In this document: piece by piece, positions 1 to 14,421 of the stretch | How positions within the stretch are numbered: position 1 is the first letter of the stretch | Layout of the letters: each line of letters opens with the position of its first letter | Assembly: GCA_902543405.1 (NCBI GenBank) | Contig: CACBYC010000003.1 | Location: 1-64,000 of the forward strand | Length of the DNA stretch: 64,000 nt | Source of the DNA: an uncultured Pelagibacteraceae bacterium | Lineage (GTDB): Bacteria; Pseudomonadota; Alphaproteobacteria; Pelagibacterales; Pelagibacteraceae | Direction of reading: 5' to 3' | Notes under the pieces: generated by a model | The model's database searches: none | Told to the model about the DNA's origin: nothing | The model's input: the letters and a program-made list of their open reading frames with translations, nothing else | Program-made: the position numbers and the translations under genes

Positions 1-21
1 AAAACTGTTATTTTTGCTCAA
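1..21 (-). CDS. possible 5' end of a gene downstream of priA (candidate atpH, TTG start, reads M-S-K-N-N-S-F), truncated by window edge
   Basis: Minus strand reads AAAGAGACAAAA-TTG-AGC-AAA-AAT-AAC-AGT-TTT with a purine-rich stretch upstream. priA followed by atpH is a common alphaproteobacterial order. Only 7 codons are visible. Confidence 0.25.
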
Positions 22-118
22 TTTTGTCTCTTTATTTTAGAAGATTTTTTGGATTAAGTAGCATATGCGTTAGATGTCTTCAAGCATCAGATTAATAATT
101 TAATATCTATTTTGTCTC

Positions 119-2074
119 TTAATTAAAGGTTATTGGATCAACATCAACCGTTAGTTTTATTTCGCTGGATAATTTGTGATTATTTAATATTTCAGCCAAC
201 TTATTTTGTATTTTCGACCCCTTTTTTGACCTTATTAAAAGCCTTTGTCTGTATTTTCCTTTAACTCTATAAATAGGTGCATTCACAGGCCCTAAAACTT
301 TATCATCTAGAGAATTTGAGAGTACTTGTTTTAAATTTTGAGACTCTTCTTCTAATTTATTTTCTTTCGAGGCAGTGAGTATTAATGAAATAAATCTTTC
401 AAATGGTGGAAGATTATTTTTTTCTCTTATCTTCAATTCATTATCTAAAAAAGTAAATGGGTCATGGTGTGTAATTTGACTTATGATATTTTTATTAATA
501 CCAAGAGTTTGAAAATATACTTTAGCAGGTTTGCCAGTCCTTCCTGCTCTTCCAGATAACTGGTGGTAAAGTTGAAGATTTTTTTCAGCTGTTCTAAGGT
601 CGTGTCCATTAGATGTTAAATCAATATCTAGAACAACAATGCAATTTAAATTTGGAAAATGAAAACCTTTTGAAATTAATTGTGTCCCAATTAAAATATC
701 AACTTCACCATTCATTATACTTTCAAGTTTATCTTTGGATGATTTTTTGTTCATAGTATCGCTTGAAAAAATAGATATTTTTTTATCAGGAAATAATATC
801 TTTACTTCCTCCGCGATTCTTTCAACACCTGGACCACTGAAAACAAAATCACAGGTATTTCCTTTACTACAATTTCTATTTAGTTTACTTTTGAAACCAC
901 AATAATGACAAAGTAAAACATTTTTACCTTTATGATATACTAAATTTATTGAACAGTTTGGGCAGGAGTATACTTTTACGCAATTTTTGCATAGGGCATA
1001 AGGCGCAAAACCTCTTCTATTCATAAAAAATAAAACTTGATCATTTTTTTTTAAATGATCTCTAACCTTTTTCAAAGTTTCAGTGGCAATCCATGATTGT
1101 TTATTTAATTTGCTATTGTTTAAATCAATTATTTCAAATGAAGGGAGATTTGCATCTTTATATCTATTAACTAATCTTGAGATAGAATATTTATTTTTTT
1201 TAACATTAGCATATGTTTCTATTGAAGGAACAGCAGTTACAAGGTTAATAGGAATATTTTCAAAGTTAGCTCTAGCTATTGCCATATCCCTTGCATTATA
1301 AATAATACCTTCATCTTGCTTAAATGATTGATCATGTTCTTCATCAATTACTATTAGTCCTATTTTTTTAAATGGCAAAAAAAGAGACGATCTTGCCCCT
1401 ATAACCACCTTTATTAATCCTGATGCGACACCACTCCAAATAATTTTTTTTCTTTTTGGTGTTATTCCTGAATGCCAAATTGCAGCTTTAAAACCAAAAA
1501 ATTCCTCAAATTTTTTCTCAAATTCTGAAGTAAGTCCTATTTCTGGCAGTAAAATTATTGCCTGATAGCCTTTTTTTAAAATTTCCTCTATTTGCTTAAA
1601 ATATACAATTGTTTTTCCAGATCCAGTTGTTCCTTGAAGCAAGTGTACTCTAAATTCTCCATTTTTTTTTAACATTTCTCTAAAGACTTTATTTTGATCT
1701 TCAGAAAGTTCAAAATTTTGTCTTGTTTTTTTATTATTAAAGATTAGATATTCTTCATCATTAAATTTGGTTATTGCATCGCCACCAAGTAAATGAAGTT
1801 TTAAACACATTCCAATCGGTACCAAATTATAATTTGAGAACCAATTCAAAAAATTTATTGTTTCAATTTTCAAAGGATTTATTTCGATAACAGATTTAAT
1901 TTTTTTAAGTTTAAATTTTTTTTTAATTTTCTTTTCAAATAAGTTCCAAACAACACCTGTTAAATCCTTTTTTCCAAATGGTACCTTTACATAGGTTCCT
2001 GGAGGTAATTTTTTATCAAATTCGTACGTAAAAGGATGATTAAAAATATTTGGTAATAAAACTGGAATTTGCAT
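119..2074 (-). CDS. priA: Primosomal protein N' (replication restart helicase PriA)
   Basis: 651 aa ORF; GTTGSGKT Walker A, DEEH box, Cys zinc-binding cluster (CKNCVKVYSCPNC...CHYCG), helicase C motifs GTQLISKGFHFPNL and QLSGRAGR. Confidence 0.95.
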   Translation of the reverse strand: MQIPVLLPNIFNHPFTYEFDKKLPPGTYVKVPFGKKDLTGVVWNLFEKKIKKKFKLKKIKSVIEINPLKIETINFLNWFSNYNLVPIGMCLKLHLLGGDAITKFNDEEYLIFNNKKTRQNFELSEDQNKVFREMLKKNGEFRVHLLQGTTGSGKTIVYFKQIEEILKKGYQAIILLPEIGLTSEFEKKFEEFFGFKAAIWHSGITPKRKKIIWSGVASGLIKVVIGARSSLFLPFKKIGLIVIDEEHDQSFKQDEGIIYNARDMAIARANFENIPINLVTAVPSIETYANVKKNKYSISRLVNRYKDANLPSFEIIDLNNSKLNKQSWIATETLKKVRDHLKKNDQVLFFMNRRGFAPYALCKNCVKVYSCPNCSINLVYHKGKNVLLCHYCGFKSKLNRNCSKGNTCDFVFSGPGVERIAEEVKILFPDKKISIFSSDTMNKKSSKDKLESIMNGEVDILIGTQLISKGFHFPNLNCIVVLDIDLTSNGHDLRTAEKNLQLYHQLSGRAGRTGKPAKVYFQTLGINKNIISQITHHDPFTFLDNELKIREKNNLPPFERFISLILTASKENKLEEESQNLKQVLSNSLDDKVLGPVNAPIYRVKGKYRQRLLIRSKKGSKIQNKLAEILNNHKLSSEIKLTVDVDPITFN

Positions 2075-3427
2075 TTATTTCAACCAGGGATATTTATCTT
2101 TGTAATCCTTAAAGAGATTATAATATTTCGAATACTTATCAGTATTATAACTAGTAATCTTATTTCTAATTTGAATATTGCTTGTCGTTCTAATATCTAG
2201 ATCATCTCTCTTATAAAATTCGAGAACATTAGTATCCCATTTTAAACCACAAAAATTAAATATTTCTTTAGAAATTTTTTCTTTATTTTGTGTGAGATTT
2301 TCAAGAGATACATCATGTATAATATTCGGATATTTTTTTTTAAAATATTTGATTATTTTTCTATAGTTATCAATATAAGTAATTATATTTTGTATACTAT
2401 GTGTCCAAGATAAATCAGGTAGTAATGATTGATATATTCCTACAATGGAGTCCTTAAGATTTCTATGACAATGTAAAAATTTAGCTTTCGGGAATATACT
2501 CAGTATGAAATCAATGTTAAAGAAATTCTCTAAAGATTTATCTACAAAATAATTTACATCTTTTTCAATCAAAGAAAATTGAGAATATTTTTTATTCACA
2601 AAATTTTTAAACTCATTGACTTTAAAATTAAATATTTCTTGCTTTTCATCATTTAATAATATTTTAGAGGAAAGTTGATTTATTACACCCATATTAATGA
2701 AAGCAGATTCTCCAAACGATGGAATATTGTTTTCTGAAGAAGTTATAATTGCTTCAACTAGTGTTGATCCCGATCTTGGTAAGCCTATAATAAATATTGG
2801 TGAAATATCATTAAATAAATGATCTTTTTTTTCATTTTCTATAAAATTTGATTGATTGTAATGATCTAAAATTATTTTTGAATAATACTTTTGTGATTGA
2901 AGATTATAGTTTTTTTTAAAGTCAAAACAGAGCCTGTGCGAATTATTTAAAAAAGCTAACTCTTTTTCAAAGTTTCTCTCTTTCTTTTCTTTTTTAGATA
3001 GTAAGAATTCGGATAAAAACTTTTCTAAAATATTTGCATTTGGATTATCGTTAATTTGTTTAATAATTTCAAAATGACTTGTTTTAAGAAAATTTGGTTT
3101 TAATGTGAAAATTCCATAATAGGCTCTAATATCTCTTACATTTATGTCTAAAACTTTAAGATACGTTGATAATGATTTTTCTATTTCACCGGTAGACTGC
3201 TCTAAATATGCAACTTTTAAATAAGTATTTAAAGATTTAGGTTCGATTTTCTTACATTTATCAAAAAATAGTAGACTCTTTTGAATATTTTTTAATTCAA
3301 AATAAATAATTGCAAGATTATAATTAATTTCGAAGTTATTATTATTTTTGTTCAAATCTAGAAAGATTTTTTCCGCATCCTTAAAATTTTTTTGTGAAAG
3401 AAATTTTTTACCTAAATCTAAACTCAT
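2075..3427 (-). CDS. TPR repeat-containing sulfotransferase family protein (start more likely the internal Met, MSLDLGKKF)
   Basis: N-terminal TPR-like repeats; PAPS-binding 5'PSB-like motif IGLPRSGSTLVEAI; later motif FLHCHRNLKDSIVGIYQ. Confidence 0.85.
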   Translation of the reverse strand: MSLDLGKKFLSQKNFKDAEKIFLDLNKNNNNFEINYNLAIIYFELKNIQKSLLFFDKCKKIEPKSLNTYLKVAYLEQSTGEIEKSLSTYLKVLDINVRDIRAYYGIFTLKPNFLKTSHFEIIKQINDNPNANILEKFLSEFLLSKKEKKERNFEKELAFLNNSHRLCFDFKKNYNLQSQKYYSKIILDHYNQSNFIENEKKDHLFNDISPIFIIGLPRSGSTLVEAIITSSENNIPSFGESAFINMGVINQLSSKILLNDEKQEIFNFKVNEFKNFVNKKYSQFSLIEKDVNYFVDKSLENFFNIDFILSIFPKAKFLHCHRNLKDSIVGIYQSLLPDLSWTHSIQNIITYIDNYRKIIKYFKKKYPNIIHDVSLENLTQNKEKISKEIFNFCGLKWDTNVLEFYKRDDLDIRTTSNIQIRNKITSYNTDKYSKYYNLFKDYKDKYPWLK

Positions 3428-3485
3428 ACTGAAATATATCACTTCTATACAATTAATATAATGAAAGATATGATTTTAAATTAAT

Positions 3486-4880
3486 CTAAGAGTGTATTTG
3501 TCTCTTATCAACTGACAGAGCTGCTTCTTTAATTGCTTCTGAGAAAGTAGGATGTGCATGACAAGTTCTTGCTATATCTTCTGAACTTGCTCCAAATTCC
3601 ATAGCAACTGACATTTCTGCAATCATTTCTCCAGCATGAGGTCCAATTATATGTACTCCCAAAACTCTATCTGTTTTACTTTCAGCTAATATTTTAACGA
3701 ATCCCTCTGGTTCATTTATTGCTTTGGCTCTTGAGTTTGCCATAAAAGGGAATTTACCAACTTTGAAATTTATTTTTTTCTCTTTTAATTCTTCCTCGTT
3801 TTTACCAACATAGGCTACCTCTGGTGAGGTATAAATTACACCTGGTATGACATCATAATTCACATGACCTGACTGTCCAGCAATTAGCTCTGCTACAGCT
3901 ATTCCCTCCTCCTCAGCTTTATGAGCTAGCATAGGTCCATCTATAACATCTCCTATTGCATAAATATTTTTTACACTGGTTTCAAAATTTTTATTAACTT
4001 TTATTTTTCCTTTTTTATCAAGATTTACTCCAATTTTTTCTAAATTTAATTTGTCTGTATAAGGTTTTCTTCCAACAGAAATCAAAACTACGTCAGCTTC
4101 AATTTTATTTTTTGAGTCTTTATTCGTAGTTTCAATTACTACTCCTTTATCATTTTTAGTAATTCTTTCAACCTTAGTATTTAATTCAAATTTAATATTC
4201 TGTTTTTTTAAAATTTTCATAAATTCACTTGAAATTTCTTTATCGAGTCCTGGTGTGATGTGATCTAAATATTCTATAACGTGAACCTCACTTCCCAATC
4301 TTGACCAAACAGAACCCATCTCCAATCCAATATACCCACCCCCAACAACAACCATTTTTTTTGGAAGTTTAGAAATACTTAAAGCTCCTGTAGATGAAAG
4401 AATTTTTTTTTCGTCAAAATCTATTCCTGGAAGGGATAAAGGCTCTGAGCCTGTGCTTATTATAGTTTTATCAGTTTTAATTTTTATTTCTGATTTGTCA
4501 TTTTTGACTAATATTTCATTTTTTTCATTAAAAGATCCCACCCCTTTAATGTAAGTAACTTTGTTTTTTTTAAATAAAAACTCTACTCCTTTTGTAAGTG
4601 TTGAAACTGAACTATCTTTGTTACTCATCATTTTTTCCAGATTAAGCTTAATTTCTCCAGTTTCGATGCCAATATCAGAGAAGTTTTTAGCTCTATGAAA
4701 ACTTTCTGACATATTTAATAAGCTTTTAGATGGAATACATCCTATATTAAGACAAGTGCCTCCCAAAGATCCTCTGGACTCTACACATGCAGTTTTTAAT
4801 CCTAATTGTGATAATCTAATTGCACATACATATCCTGCAGGCCCTCCACCAATTACAGTAACATCAAATTTTTCAGCCAT
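3486..4880 (-). CDS. lpd: Dihydrolipoamide dehydrogenase (E3)
   Basis: 464 aa; GGGPAGYVCAIRLSQLG, redox-active GGTCLNIGCIPSK, C-terminal HAHPTFSEAIKEAAL. Confidence 0.96.
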   Translation of the reverse strand: MAEKFDVTVIGGGPAGYVCAIRLSQLGLKTACVESRGSLGGTCLNIGCIPSKSLLNMSESFHRAKNFSDIGIETGEIKLNLEKMMSNKDSSVSTLTKGVEFLFKKNKVTYIKGVGSFNEKNEILVKNDKSEIKIKTDKTIISTGSEPLSLPGIDFDEKKILSSTGALSISKLPKKMVVVGGGYIGLEMGSVWSRLGSEVHVIEYLDHITPGLDKEISSEFMKILKKQNIKFELNTKVERITKNDKGVVIETTNKDSKNKIEADVVLISVGRKPYTDKLNLEKIGVNLDKKGKIKVNKNFETSVKNIYAIGDVIDGPMLAHKAEEEGIAVAELIAGQSGHVNYDVIPGVIYTSPEVAYVGKNEEELKEKKINFKVGKFPFMANSRAKAINEPEGFVKILAESKTDRVLGVHIIGPHAGEMIAEMSVAMEFGASSEDIARTCHAHPTFSEAIKEAALSVDKRQIHS

Positions 4881-6202
4881 TATATATTTAAAAATAATCT
4901 CCTAGGGTCTTCTAAATTTTCTTTAACAGTTTTTAAGAACGACACAGATTCCTTTCCATCAATAATTCTATGATCATAAGACAAAGCCAAGTACATTATA
5001 GGTTTTATTTTTATCTCACCATTATCATTCACTGGTCTTTCTACAATATTATGCATTCCTAATACGCCTGATTGAGGTGGATTTAATATGGGTGTTGAAA
5101 GCATAGAACCATATACACCTCCATTGCTAATAGTAAAGGTTCCACCTTGTAAGTCCTCAATAGTTAGGCTGCCCTCGTTTGCTTTTTCAGATAATTTTTT
5201 AATTTCTTTTTCTATTTCAGCAAATGACATCTCATCTGCATTTCTAAGCACTGGAACTACTAAACCCCTTTCAGTTCCAACAGCGAAACTAATATTATAA
5301 TAATTCTTATAAATTATGTCTTGATCTTCAATCTCAGCGTTAATTGCTGGAAATAATTTTAGTCCAACGACACAAGCTTTAACAAAAAATGACATTAGAC
5401 CGAGCTTTATTCCGTATCTGCTTTTGAAATCTTCTTGGTTATCTTTTCTCATTGCCATAATTCTAGACATATCTACCTCGTTAAAAGTAGTTAACATTGC
5501 TGCATTTTCTTGGGCTTGTTTTAATCTTTTTGCAATTGTTTGTCTTAAACGGGTCATTTTAATTCTTTCTTCTTCACCGTATTGAATTCTTCTCTGGTTG
5601 GGTTGTGGATTTGCTCCCATCATGGAAATTAGATCACCTTTTAAAATTCTTCCTGCTTTACCTGTTCCCTTTACATTATCTAGGTTGATGTTTTTTTCTG
5701 CAACCATTTTTCTAACTGCAGGTGAAAGAATAATTGGTTGTTGTGAGGTTTCCTCTATTTCTACTTCTTCAGTTAAAAGTAAAGGCTCTTCTTCTAATAG
5801 CTCCATTGATTTATCTTCAGTTAATACTAATGGTTCTTCTAACTTAGTTTGAGGTTTTTTTTCTATATCTAAATTAATTACATTGCTTTTCTGATCCTTA
5901 AATTCTTTCTCTTCATTATCCTCAAGTTGTTTTTTGCTTTCGGGTTCATTTTTAATATCAACATTCCCCTCAGAAATTGAGCCCAAAACAGCTCCAACTT
6001 CAACTGTATCTCCATCTCTGAAACTAATCTCTGATAATATCCCACTAATAGGGGAAGGAACTTCTAAATTTACTTTATCAGTTTCCAGTTCAACTATTGC
6101 TTCATCCGCCTGAACTGTTTCACCTTCTTTTTTCAACCATTTAGAAACTGTTGCTTCTGTAATACTTTCACCTAAAGTAGGTACTAAAATTTTTTCACTC
6201 AT
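4880..6202 (-). CDS. sucB: 2-oxoglutarate dehydrogenase E2, dihydrolipoyl succinyltransferase
   Basis: Lipoyl domain ([14 protein letters not shown]), peripheral-subunit binding domain, catalytic [17 protein letters not shown]. Confidence 0.95.
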   Translation of the reverse strand: MSEKILVPTLGESITEATVSKWLKKEGETVQADEAIVELETDKVNLEVPSPISGILSEISFRDGDTVEVGAVLGSISEGNVDIKNEPESKKQLEDNEEKEFKDQKSNVINLDIEKKPQTKLEEPLVLTEDKSMELLEEEPLLLTEEVEIEETSQQPIILSPAVRKMVAEKNINLDNVKGTGKAGRILKGDLISMMGANPQPNQRRIQYGEEERIKMTRLRQTIAKRLKQAQENAAMLTTFNEVDMSRIMAMRKDNQEDFKSRYGIKLGLMSFFVKACVVGLKLFPAINAEIEDQDIIYKNYYNISFAVGTERGLVVPVLRNADEMSFAEIEKEIKKLSEKANEGSLTIEDLQGGTFTISNGGVYGSMLSTPILNPPQSGVLGMHNIVERPVNDNGEIKIKPIMYLALSYDHRIIDGKESVSFLKTVKENLEDPRRLFLNI

Positions 6203-9096
6203 TAATTAAATACTTCATTTATAATTTCTTGTTGCTCAAGTTGATGCCTTTTAGCATATCCAGTGGCTGGTGATGCATCAGGACTTCTTCCAATATAAGA
6301 AACTTCGTTATTTTTAGCTTTAATGGTATCCAATGTCCATTGTATATAATCTCTCACTGAAAACCATGCACCCATATTTTTTGGCTCTTCTTGACACCAA
6401 TAGAAATTAGCATTTTTAGCGTATGGTTTAAGTTCTTTTACTAAACTTTTAACTGGAAAAGGATAAAGTTGTTCTATTCTAAACATTACCACATCATCTC
6501 TTTTTAGCTTTTCTCTAGCATTTAAAAGATCGAAGTATACTTTTCCTGAACAAATTATAACTTTTTTAATTTCACTAGATTTTTTTAATTTAATAAAATT
6601 TTTTGATTGATCACTTAATGCATGATCCCACATTATTCTGTGAAATGATGTTTGCTTACCAAAATCATCAATGGTTGATACACAAAACTTATTTCTTAAC
6701 AAAGATTTAGGTGTCATTATTACAAGTGGTTTTCTAAAATCACGATGTATTTGTCTACGTAAAGCGTGAAAATAATTTGCTGGTGTTGTACAATTCATAA
6801 CTTGAAGATTATCATTTGCACACAATTGTAGAAATCTTTCAAGTCTAGCTGATGAATGTTCTGGTCCTTGACCTTCATAGCCGTGAGGCAATAACATGAC
6901 TAAACCTGAAGCTCTTTGCCATTTTCTTTCACCTGAAGAGATAAATTGATCAATTATAACTTGTGCACCATTGGCAAAATCACCAAATTGAGCTTCCCAA
7001 ATAGTAAGAGTATTTGGTTCTACTAAACTATACCCATATTCAAATCCTAAAACTGCAAGTTCAGATAAAAAACTATCTACTATTTCAAATTTTTTTTGGT
7101 TTTTTGAAATATTATTTAACGGAATATATCTAGAGTTATCCATCTGATCTCTTAAAACTGAATGTCTCTGACTAAAAGTACCTCTACCAGAGTCCTGTCC
7201 AACAAATCGAACTGGAAAACCTTCATCTAATAATGAACCAAAAGCTAATGATTCAGCAGTAGACCAGTCAATATTTAAACCATCATCGACAGATTTTTTT
7301 CTAGTTTGCAAGATTTTGCTAATAGTTTTGTGAATATTTATTTCAGATGGAACGACATTTATTTTGTTTGAAATATTTTTAAGTATTTTTTCATCTGCTC
7401 CAGTAATTCCTCTTTTATCTTTCCCCTTTTTAGGTTTATAGCTGGACCATGCTCCCTCAAACCATTCAATTTTAGGATTATAATCTTTAGCTGTCTTAAA
7501 TTGATCATCTAAAAGATCTTTAAATTTTTTTATTTGATCATTTAAACCTTCTTTAGATATTAAATTTTCATTAATAAGCTTAGATCCATATATATTTGCT
7601 GTTGATTGATGTGATCTAATTTTTTTATACATCAATGGTTGAGTGAATGATGGCTCATCTCCCTCATTATGTCCAAATCGTCTGTAACAAACTAAGTCGA
7701 TGACTACATCTCTATTAAACTTTAATCTAAATTCAGTTGCAATTCTTGAGCCATAAACAACAGCTTCTGGGTCATCTCCATTAACATGGATGATAGGCGC
7801 ATCAACCATTTTTGCAATATCTGATGGGTGAGGTGAAGATCTTGCAAACCTTGGACTTGTTGTAAATCCTATTTGATTATTAACTATTATATGAATAGTT
7901 CCACCTGTATTGTGTCCAGGTAAACCCGACATTGCAAAACACTCAGCAACAATACCTTGTCCTGCAAAAGCAGCATCACCATGAATTAAAATCGGAATTA
8001 CTTTGTTTCTCTCACTATCTTTATGAAAAAATTGTTTGGCTCTAGTCTGACCCAATACTACTGGATTAACTGCTTCCAAATGCGAAGGATTATCTGTTAG
8101 ACTTACATGAACAGAATTTCCATCAAATTCTCTATCAGATGAAGCTCCCAAATGATATTTCACATCACCAGCACTGTCTTCATCAGTATTATTTAATTCA
8201 CCAGCAAATTCATTAAATATTCTTTTATAAGATTTTTGCAAAACGTTAGCTAAAACATTTAGTCTTCCTCTGTGAGACATTCCAATTTTGACTTCTTTAA
8301 TATTTGACTGACCGCCAATTTTAATTATTTGCTCTAACGCAGGTATCAAACTTTCACCACCATCAAGACCAAATCTTTTTGATCCCACATATTTAGTATG
8401 CAAAAATTTCTCAAATCCCTCAGCTTGTATTAATTTGTTTAAAATTGCACTTTTACCATTTACTGTAAATTTCAATGCATTTTCATCTTTTTCAACTCTA
8501 TCACGAAACCATTTTCTCTCTGTTGGATTTGAAATATGCATATATTCGTAACCAATATTTCCACAATAAATTTTTCTTAATACGGAGAGAATTTCTTTTA
8601 TGTTAGAATATTCTTTATTTAAGACACCATCTAAGTAAATTTTTTTACTATAATCATCTTTTTTAAATCCATAATTTTCAGGATGTAGTTCGTCAAGATA
8701 CTCACTTTCTCTCATTTCTAATGGATCAACTTTTGATAATAAATGACCACGCTGTCTATAAGCTCTAATCAAAGAGACTGCTTTAATAGAATTACTGTTA
8801 CTTGCAACTATATCGTTTTGATCTATTTCTTTATTTTGACTTTCTAGAATCTTAATTTCATTTTCAAATATTTTACTCTCATCAATTTTATTTTTACTTG
8901 GACTCCAAGATGGTCCATTAACCTCTTTAATAATTGAATTAATATCATCACCAATATTTATAAAATATTTTTTCCAACTCTCAGGTAAATTTGGATCATT
9001 ATTTACATACTTCACATACATTTGTTCTATAAATGCACTATTTGATTTATTAAGAAATGAAGTTTTTTTGTATTCTAAATTTTTAGATGATGACAT
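6202..9096 (-). CDS. sucA: 2-oxoglutarate dehydrogenase E1
   Basis: 964 aa; [28 protein letters not shown], ThDP-binding region, [23 protein letters not shown]. Confidence 0.96.
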   Translation of the reverse strand: MSSSKNLEYKKTSFLNKSNSAFIEQMYVKYVNNDPNLPESWKKYFINIGDDINSIIKEVNGPSWSPSKNKIDESKIFENEIKILESQNKEIDQNDIVASNSNSIKAVSLIRAYRQRGHLLSKVDPLEMRESEYLDELHPENYGFKKDDYSKKIYLDGVLNKEYSNIKEILSVLRKIYCGNIGYEYMHISNPTERKWFRDRVEKDENALKFTVNGKSAILNKLIQAEGFEKFLHTKYVGSKRFGLDGGESLIPALEQIIKIGGQSNIKEVKIGMSHRGRLNVLANVLQKSYKRIFNEFAGELNNTDEDSAGDVKYHLGASSDREFDGNSVHVSLTDNPSHLEAVNPVVLGQTRAKQFFHKDSERNKVIPILIHGDAAFAGQGIVAECFAMSGLPGHNTGGTIHIIVNNQIGFTTSPRFARSSPHPSDIAKMVDAPIIHVNGDDPEAVVYGSRIATEFRLKFNRDVVIDLVCYRRFGHNEGDEPSFTQPLMYKKIRSHQSTANIYGSKLINENLISKEGLNDQIKKFKDLLDDQFKTAKDYNPKIEWFEGAWSSYKPKKGKDKRGITGADEKILKNISNKINVVPSEINIHKTISKILQTRKKSVDDGLNIDWSTAESLAFGSLLDEGFPVRFVGQDSGRGTFSQRHSVLRDQMDNSRYIPLNNISKNQKKFEIVDSFLSELAVLGFEYGYSLVEPNTLTIWEAQFGDFANGAQVIIDQFISSGERKWQRASGLVMLLPHGYEGQGPEHSSARLERFLQLCANDNLQVMNCTTPANYFHALRRQIHRDFRKPLVIMTPKSLLRNKFCVSTIDDFGKQTSFHRIMWDHALSDQSKNFIKLKKSSEIKKVIICSGKVYFDLLNAREKLKRDDVVMFRIEQLYPFPVKSLVKELKPYAKNANFYWCQEEPKNMGAWFSVRDYIQWTLDTIKAKNNEVSYIGRSPDASPATGYAKRHQLEQQEIINEVFN

Positions 9097-9129
9097 TTTT
9101 AAATATAATTATACACGAATAAGGTGTTA

Positions 9130-10005
9130 TCAATTAGATAATTTATTCAATAGAGTTATTCCAATTTCAGATGGTGATTTTGCCATTGTAATACCAGATT
9201 TTTCCATAATTTTAATTTTTTCATCAGCGTTACCTTTTCCTCCTGATATTATTGCACCAGCATGACCCATTCGTCTACCAGGTGGTGCTGTAATTCCTGC
9301 TACAAATCCAACCATTGGTTTTTTTATCTTATGATTTTTTATAAATTCAGCAGCTTCTTCTTCAGCAGTCCCTCCGATCTCACCAATCATTACTATAGAC
9401 TCAGTTTTTTCATCATTTAAAAACAGATCTAGACAATCAATAAAATTTGTACCATGTATTGGATCTCCACCTATTCCTATACATGTAGATTGACCAAGGC
9501 CATTTTCTGAGGTTTGGGCTACAGCCTCGTAAGTTAATGTCCCTGACCTAGAAACAATTCCTACTGTTCCTTTTTTATGAATATTTCCAGGCATTATTCC
9601 AATTTTACATTCATCAGGAGTTATTATACCTGGACAGTTGGGACCAATAAGTCTCGATTTAGAGTTAAAAAGTCTTCTTTTTACTTTAAGCATGTCTAAA
9701 ACTGGAATTCCCTCACTTATACATACAATCAATTCTATAGATGAATCAATTGCCTCTATAATTGCTGAAGCTGCAAACTTTGCAGGAACATAAATCATTG
9801 TTGCATTTGCACCTGTCTGATCTTTAGCTTCTTTAACAGTATTAAATACTGGTCTTTCCAAATGAATTTGACCTCCTTTTTTAGGAGTAACTCCACCAAC
9901 TAAGTTAGTTCCATACTTAATAGATTGTTCAGAATGAAAAGTTCCATGAGCGCCAGTGAAACCTTGACAAATTACTTTTGTATCCTTGTTAATTAAAACT
10001 GACAT
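9130..10005 (-). CDS. sucD: Succinyl-CoA synthetase alpha subunit
   Basis: 291 aa; [38 protein letters not shown] (active-site His). Confidence 0.96.
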   Translation of the reverse strand: MSVLINKDTKVICQGFTGAHGTFHSEQSIKYGTNLVGGVTPKKGGQIHLERPVFNTVKEAKDQTGANATMIYVPAKFAASAIIEAIDSSIELIVCISEGIPVLDMLKVKRRLFNSKSRLIGPNCPGIITPDECKIGIMPGNIHKKGTVGIVSRSGTLTYEAVAQTSENGLGQSTCIGIGGDPIHGTNFIDCLDLFLNDEKTESIVMIGEIGGTAEEEAAEFIKNHKIKKPMVGFVAGITAPPGRRMGHAGAIISGGKGNADEKIKIMEKSGITMAKSPSEIGITLLNKLSN

Positions 10006-11165
10006 TATTTAATTGCCTCAACAATTTTTTTTGCTGCATCGGATAAATCATTTGCAGAAATAATCTCTAATCCTGAATTATCTAAAATTTCTTTTCCCTC
10101 TTTGAAATTTGTACCTGCTAGTCTCACTACTAAAGGAACTTTAATTTTAATTTCTTTTGCTGCATCTACAACACCTTGTGCAAGTACGTCACATCTCATT
10201 ATTCCTCCAAAAATATTTATTAGTATTCCTTTAACATTTTTGTCAGATAAGATAATTTTAAATGCTGCTGAAACTTTTTCTTTAGAGGCACCACCACCTA
10301 CATCTAAAAAATTTGCAGGCTCTTCTCCATATAATTTAATAATATCCATAGTAGCCATTGCTAATCCAGCACCATTTACCATACATCCTATATTTCCATC
10401 CAATTTAATGTATGCAAGATCATATTTGCTTGCTTCAATTTCAGTTTCTTCTTCTTCATTTAAGTCTCTAAGTTTTTGAATTTCTGGATGTTTAAATAAT
10501 GCATTTTCGTCAAAAGTCATCTTTGCATCCAAACATACAATTTTGTTTTTTTTGGTTAAAATGAGAGGATTTATCTCTACTAAATTTGCATCTGTATCAA
10601 TGAACATTTTGTAAATTGATTTTATTAAATTGATTGCTTGTTTACTTGCATCTTTGTCTAAATCAAAAATTTTAATAATTTTGTTACAGTCTTCCTCTGA
10701 AATACTTTCATTAAAATCTACTTTAGTTGTGATTATTTTCTCTGGTGATTTTACAGCAACTTCCTCAATATTCATTCCCCCCTGATCACTGGAAATAAAT
10801 GCAATTTTCGCAGATGCCCTGTCAACAAGACAAGACAGATAGAATTCTTTTTCTATTTCTGATGCATTTTCAACATACAATCTTTTCACTTCTCTTCCTG
10901 AGGGTCCAGTTTGATGAGTAACTAATGTTTTACCAAACAATTTTTTCGCCTCCTCTTCCAAAAGAGCAATATTATCAACAATTTTTACTCCTCCAGCCTT
11001 TCCTCTACCTCCTGCATGAATTTGAGCTTTTAATACATACTTATCGGCTTTGAGATTTTTTACTTTTTCAATTAATTCTTTTACATTAAGAGCATAAACG
11101 CCTTCGGGTACAACCGCGCCATACTTTTTAAGTATTTCTTTTGCCTGGTGCTCGTGGATGTTCAT
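10005..11165 (-). CDS. sucC: Succinyl-CoA synthetase beta subunit
   Basis: 386 aa; [41 protein letters not shown]. Confidence 0.96.
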   Translation of the reverse strand: MNIHEHQAKEILKKYGAVVPEGVYALNVKELIEKVKNLKADKYVLKAQIHAGGRGKAGGVKIVDNIALLEEEAKKLFGKTLVTHQTGPSGREVKRLYVENASEIEKEFYLSCLVDRASAKIAFISSDQGGMNIEEVAVKSPEKIITTKVDFNESISEEDCNKIIKIFDLDKDASKQAINLIKSIYKMFIDTDANLVEINPLILTKKNKIVCLDAKMTFDENALFKHPEIQKLRDLNEEEETEIEASKYDLAYIKLDGNIGCMVNGAGLAMATMDIIKLYGEEPANFLDVGGGASKEKVSAAFKIILSDKNVKGILINIFGGIMRCDVLAQGVVDAAKEIKIKVPLVVRLAGTNFKEGKEILDNSGLEIISANDLSDAAKKIVEAIK

Positions 11166-13626
<2,461 letters not shown>

Positions 13627-13650
13627 GATTGAAATTATTTAATTAAGTAA

Positions 13651-14421
13651 TTAAGCTGTTGCAAGCATTTTCTTTATCTCTGCAATAGCTTTTGCAGGAT
13701 TTAAGCCCTTAGGACAAGCATTTGTGCAATTCAAGATAGTATGACATCTATAAAGCTTAAGTTCGTCAGCAACCTTTTTTAGTCTTTCTTTTCTGTCCTC
13801 GTCTCTACTATCAATTATCCATCTGTAAGCTTGAAGTAAAACTGCGGGACCTAAATATTTTTCACCGTTCCACCAATAACTTGGACAAGACGTTGAACAA
13901 CATGCACACATAATACATTCATATAATCCATCTAATTTTGCTCTATCGTCTTTAGATTGGATATTCTCTTTATCATTTACTTTTGAGGTTTTTAACCAAG
14001 GTTCAACAGACTCATATTGTTTATATAATGTGCTTAAATCACCGATTAAATCTTTTAAGACTTTTAGATGTGGTAAAGGATAAATATCAATATCTCCATC
14101 CAGTTCAGAATGGGACTTCGTGCATGCTAAACCATTTTTTCCATTCATATTCATCGCACAAGATCCACAAACTCCATGGGCACAAGATCTTCTGTAAGCT
14201 ATGGAAGGATCTATTTCATTTTTTATTTTGTTTAAAACATCAAGGACTTTAGATGAACAATTATCCATATCAACTTCATAAGTATCAAGTCTTGGATTTT
14301 CATTTTTAGATGGATCCCATCTATAAATATTTATTTTTCTAATATTTTTTGAACCTGTTTTATCTTTATAATATTGACCTTTTTCTACCTTTGAGTTTGC
14401 AGGTAAATTTAATTGAACCAT
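13651..14421 (-). CDS. sdhB: Succinate dehydrogenase iron-sulfur subunit
   Basis: 256 aa; [52 protein letters not shown]. Confidence 0.96.
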   Translation of the reverse strand: MVQLNLPANSKVEKGQYYKDKTGSKNIRKINIYRWDPSKNENPRLDTYEVDMDNCSSKVLDVLNKIKNEIDPSIAYRRSCAHGVCGSCAMNMNGKNGLACTKSHSELDGDIDIYPLPHLKVLKDLIGDLSTLYKQYESVEPWLKTSKVNDKENIQSKDDRAKLDGLYECIMCACCSTSCPSYWWNGEKYLGPAVLLQAYRWIIDSRDEDRKERLKKVADELKLYRCHTILNCTNACPKGLNPAKAIAEIKKMLATA

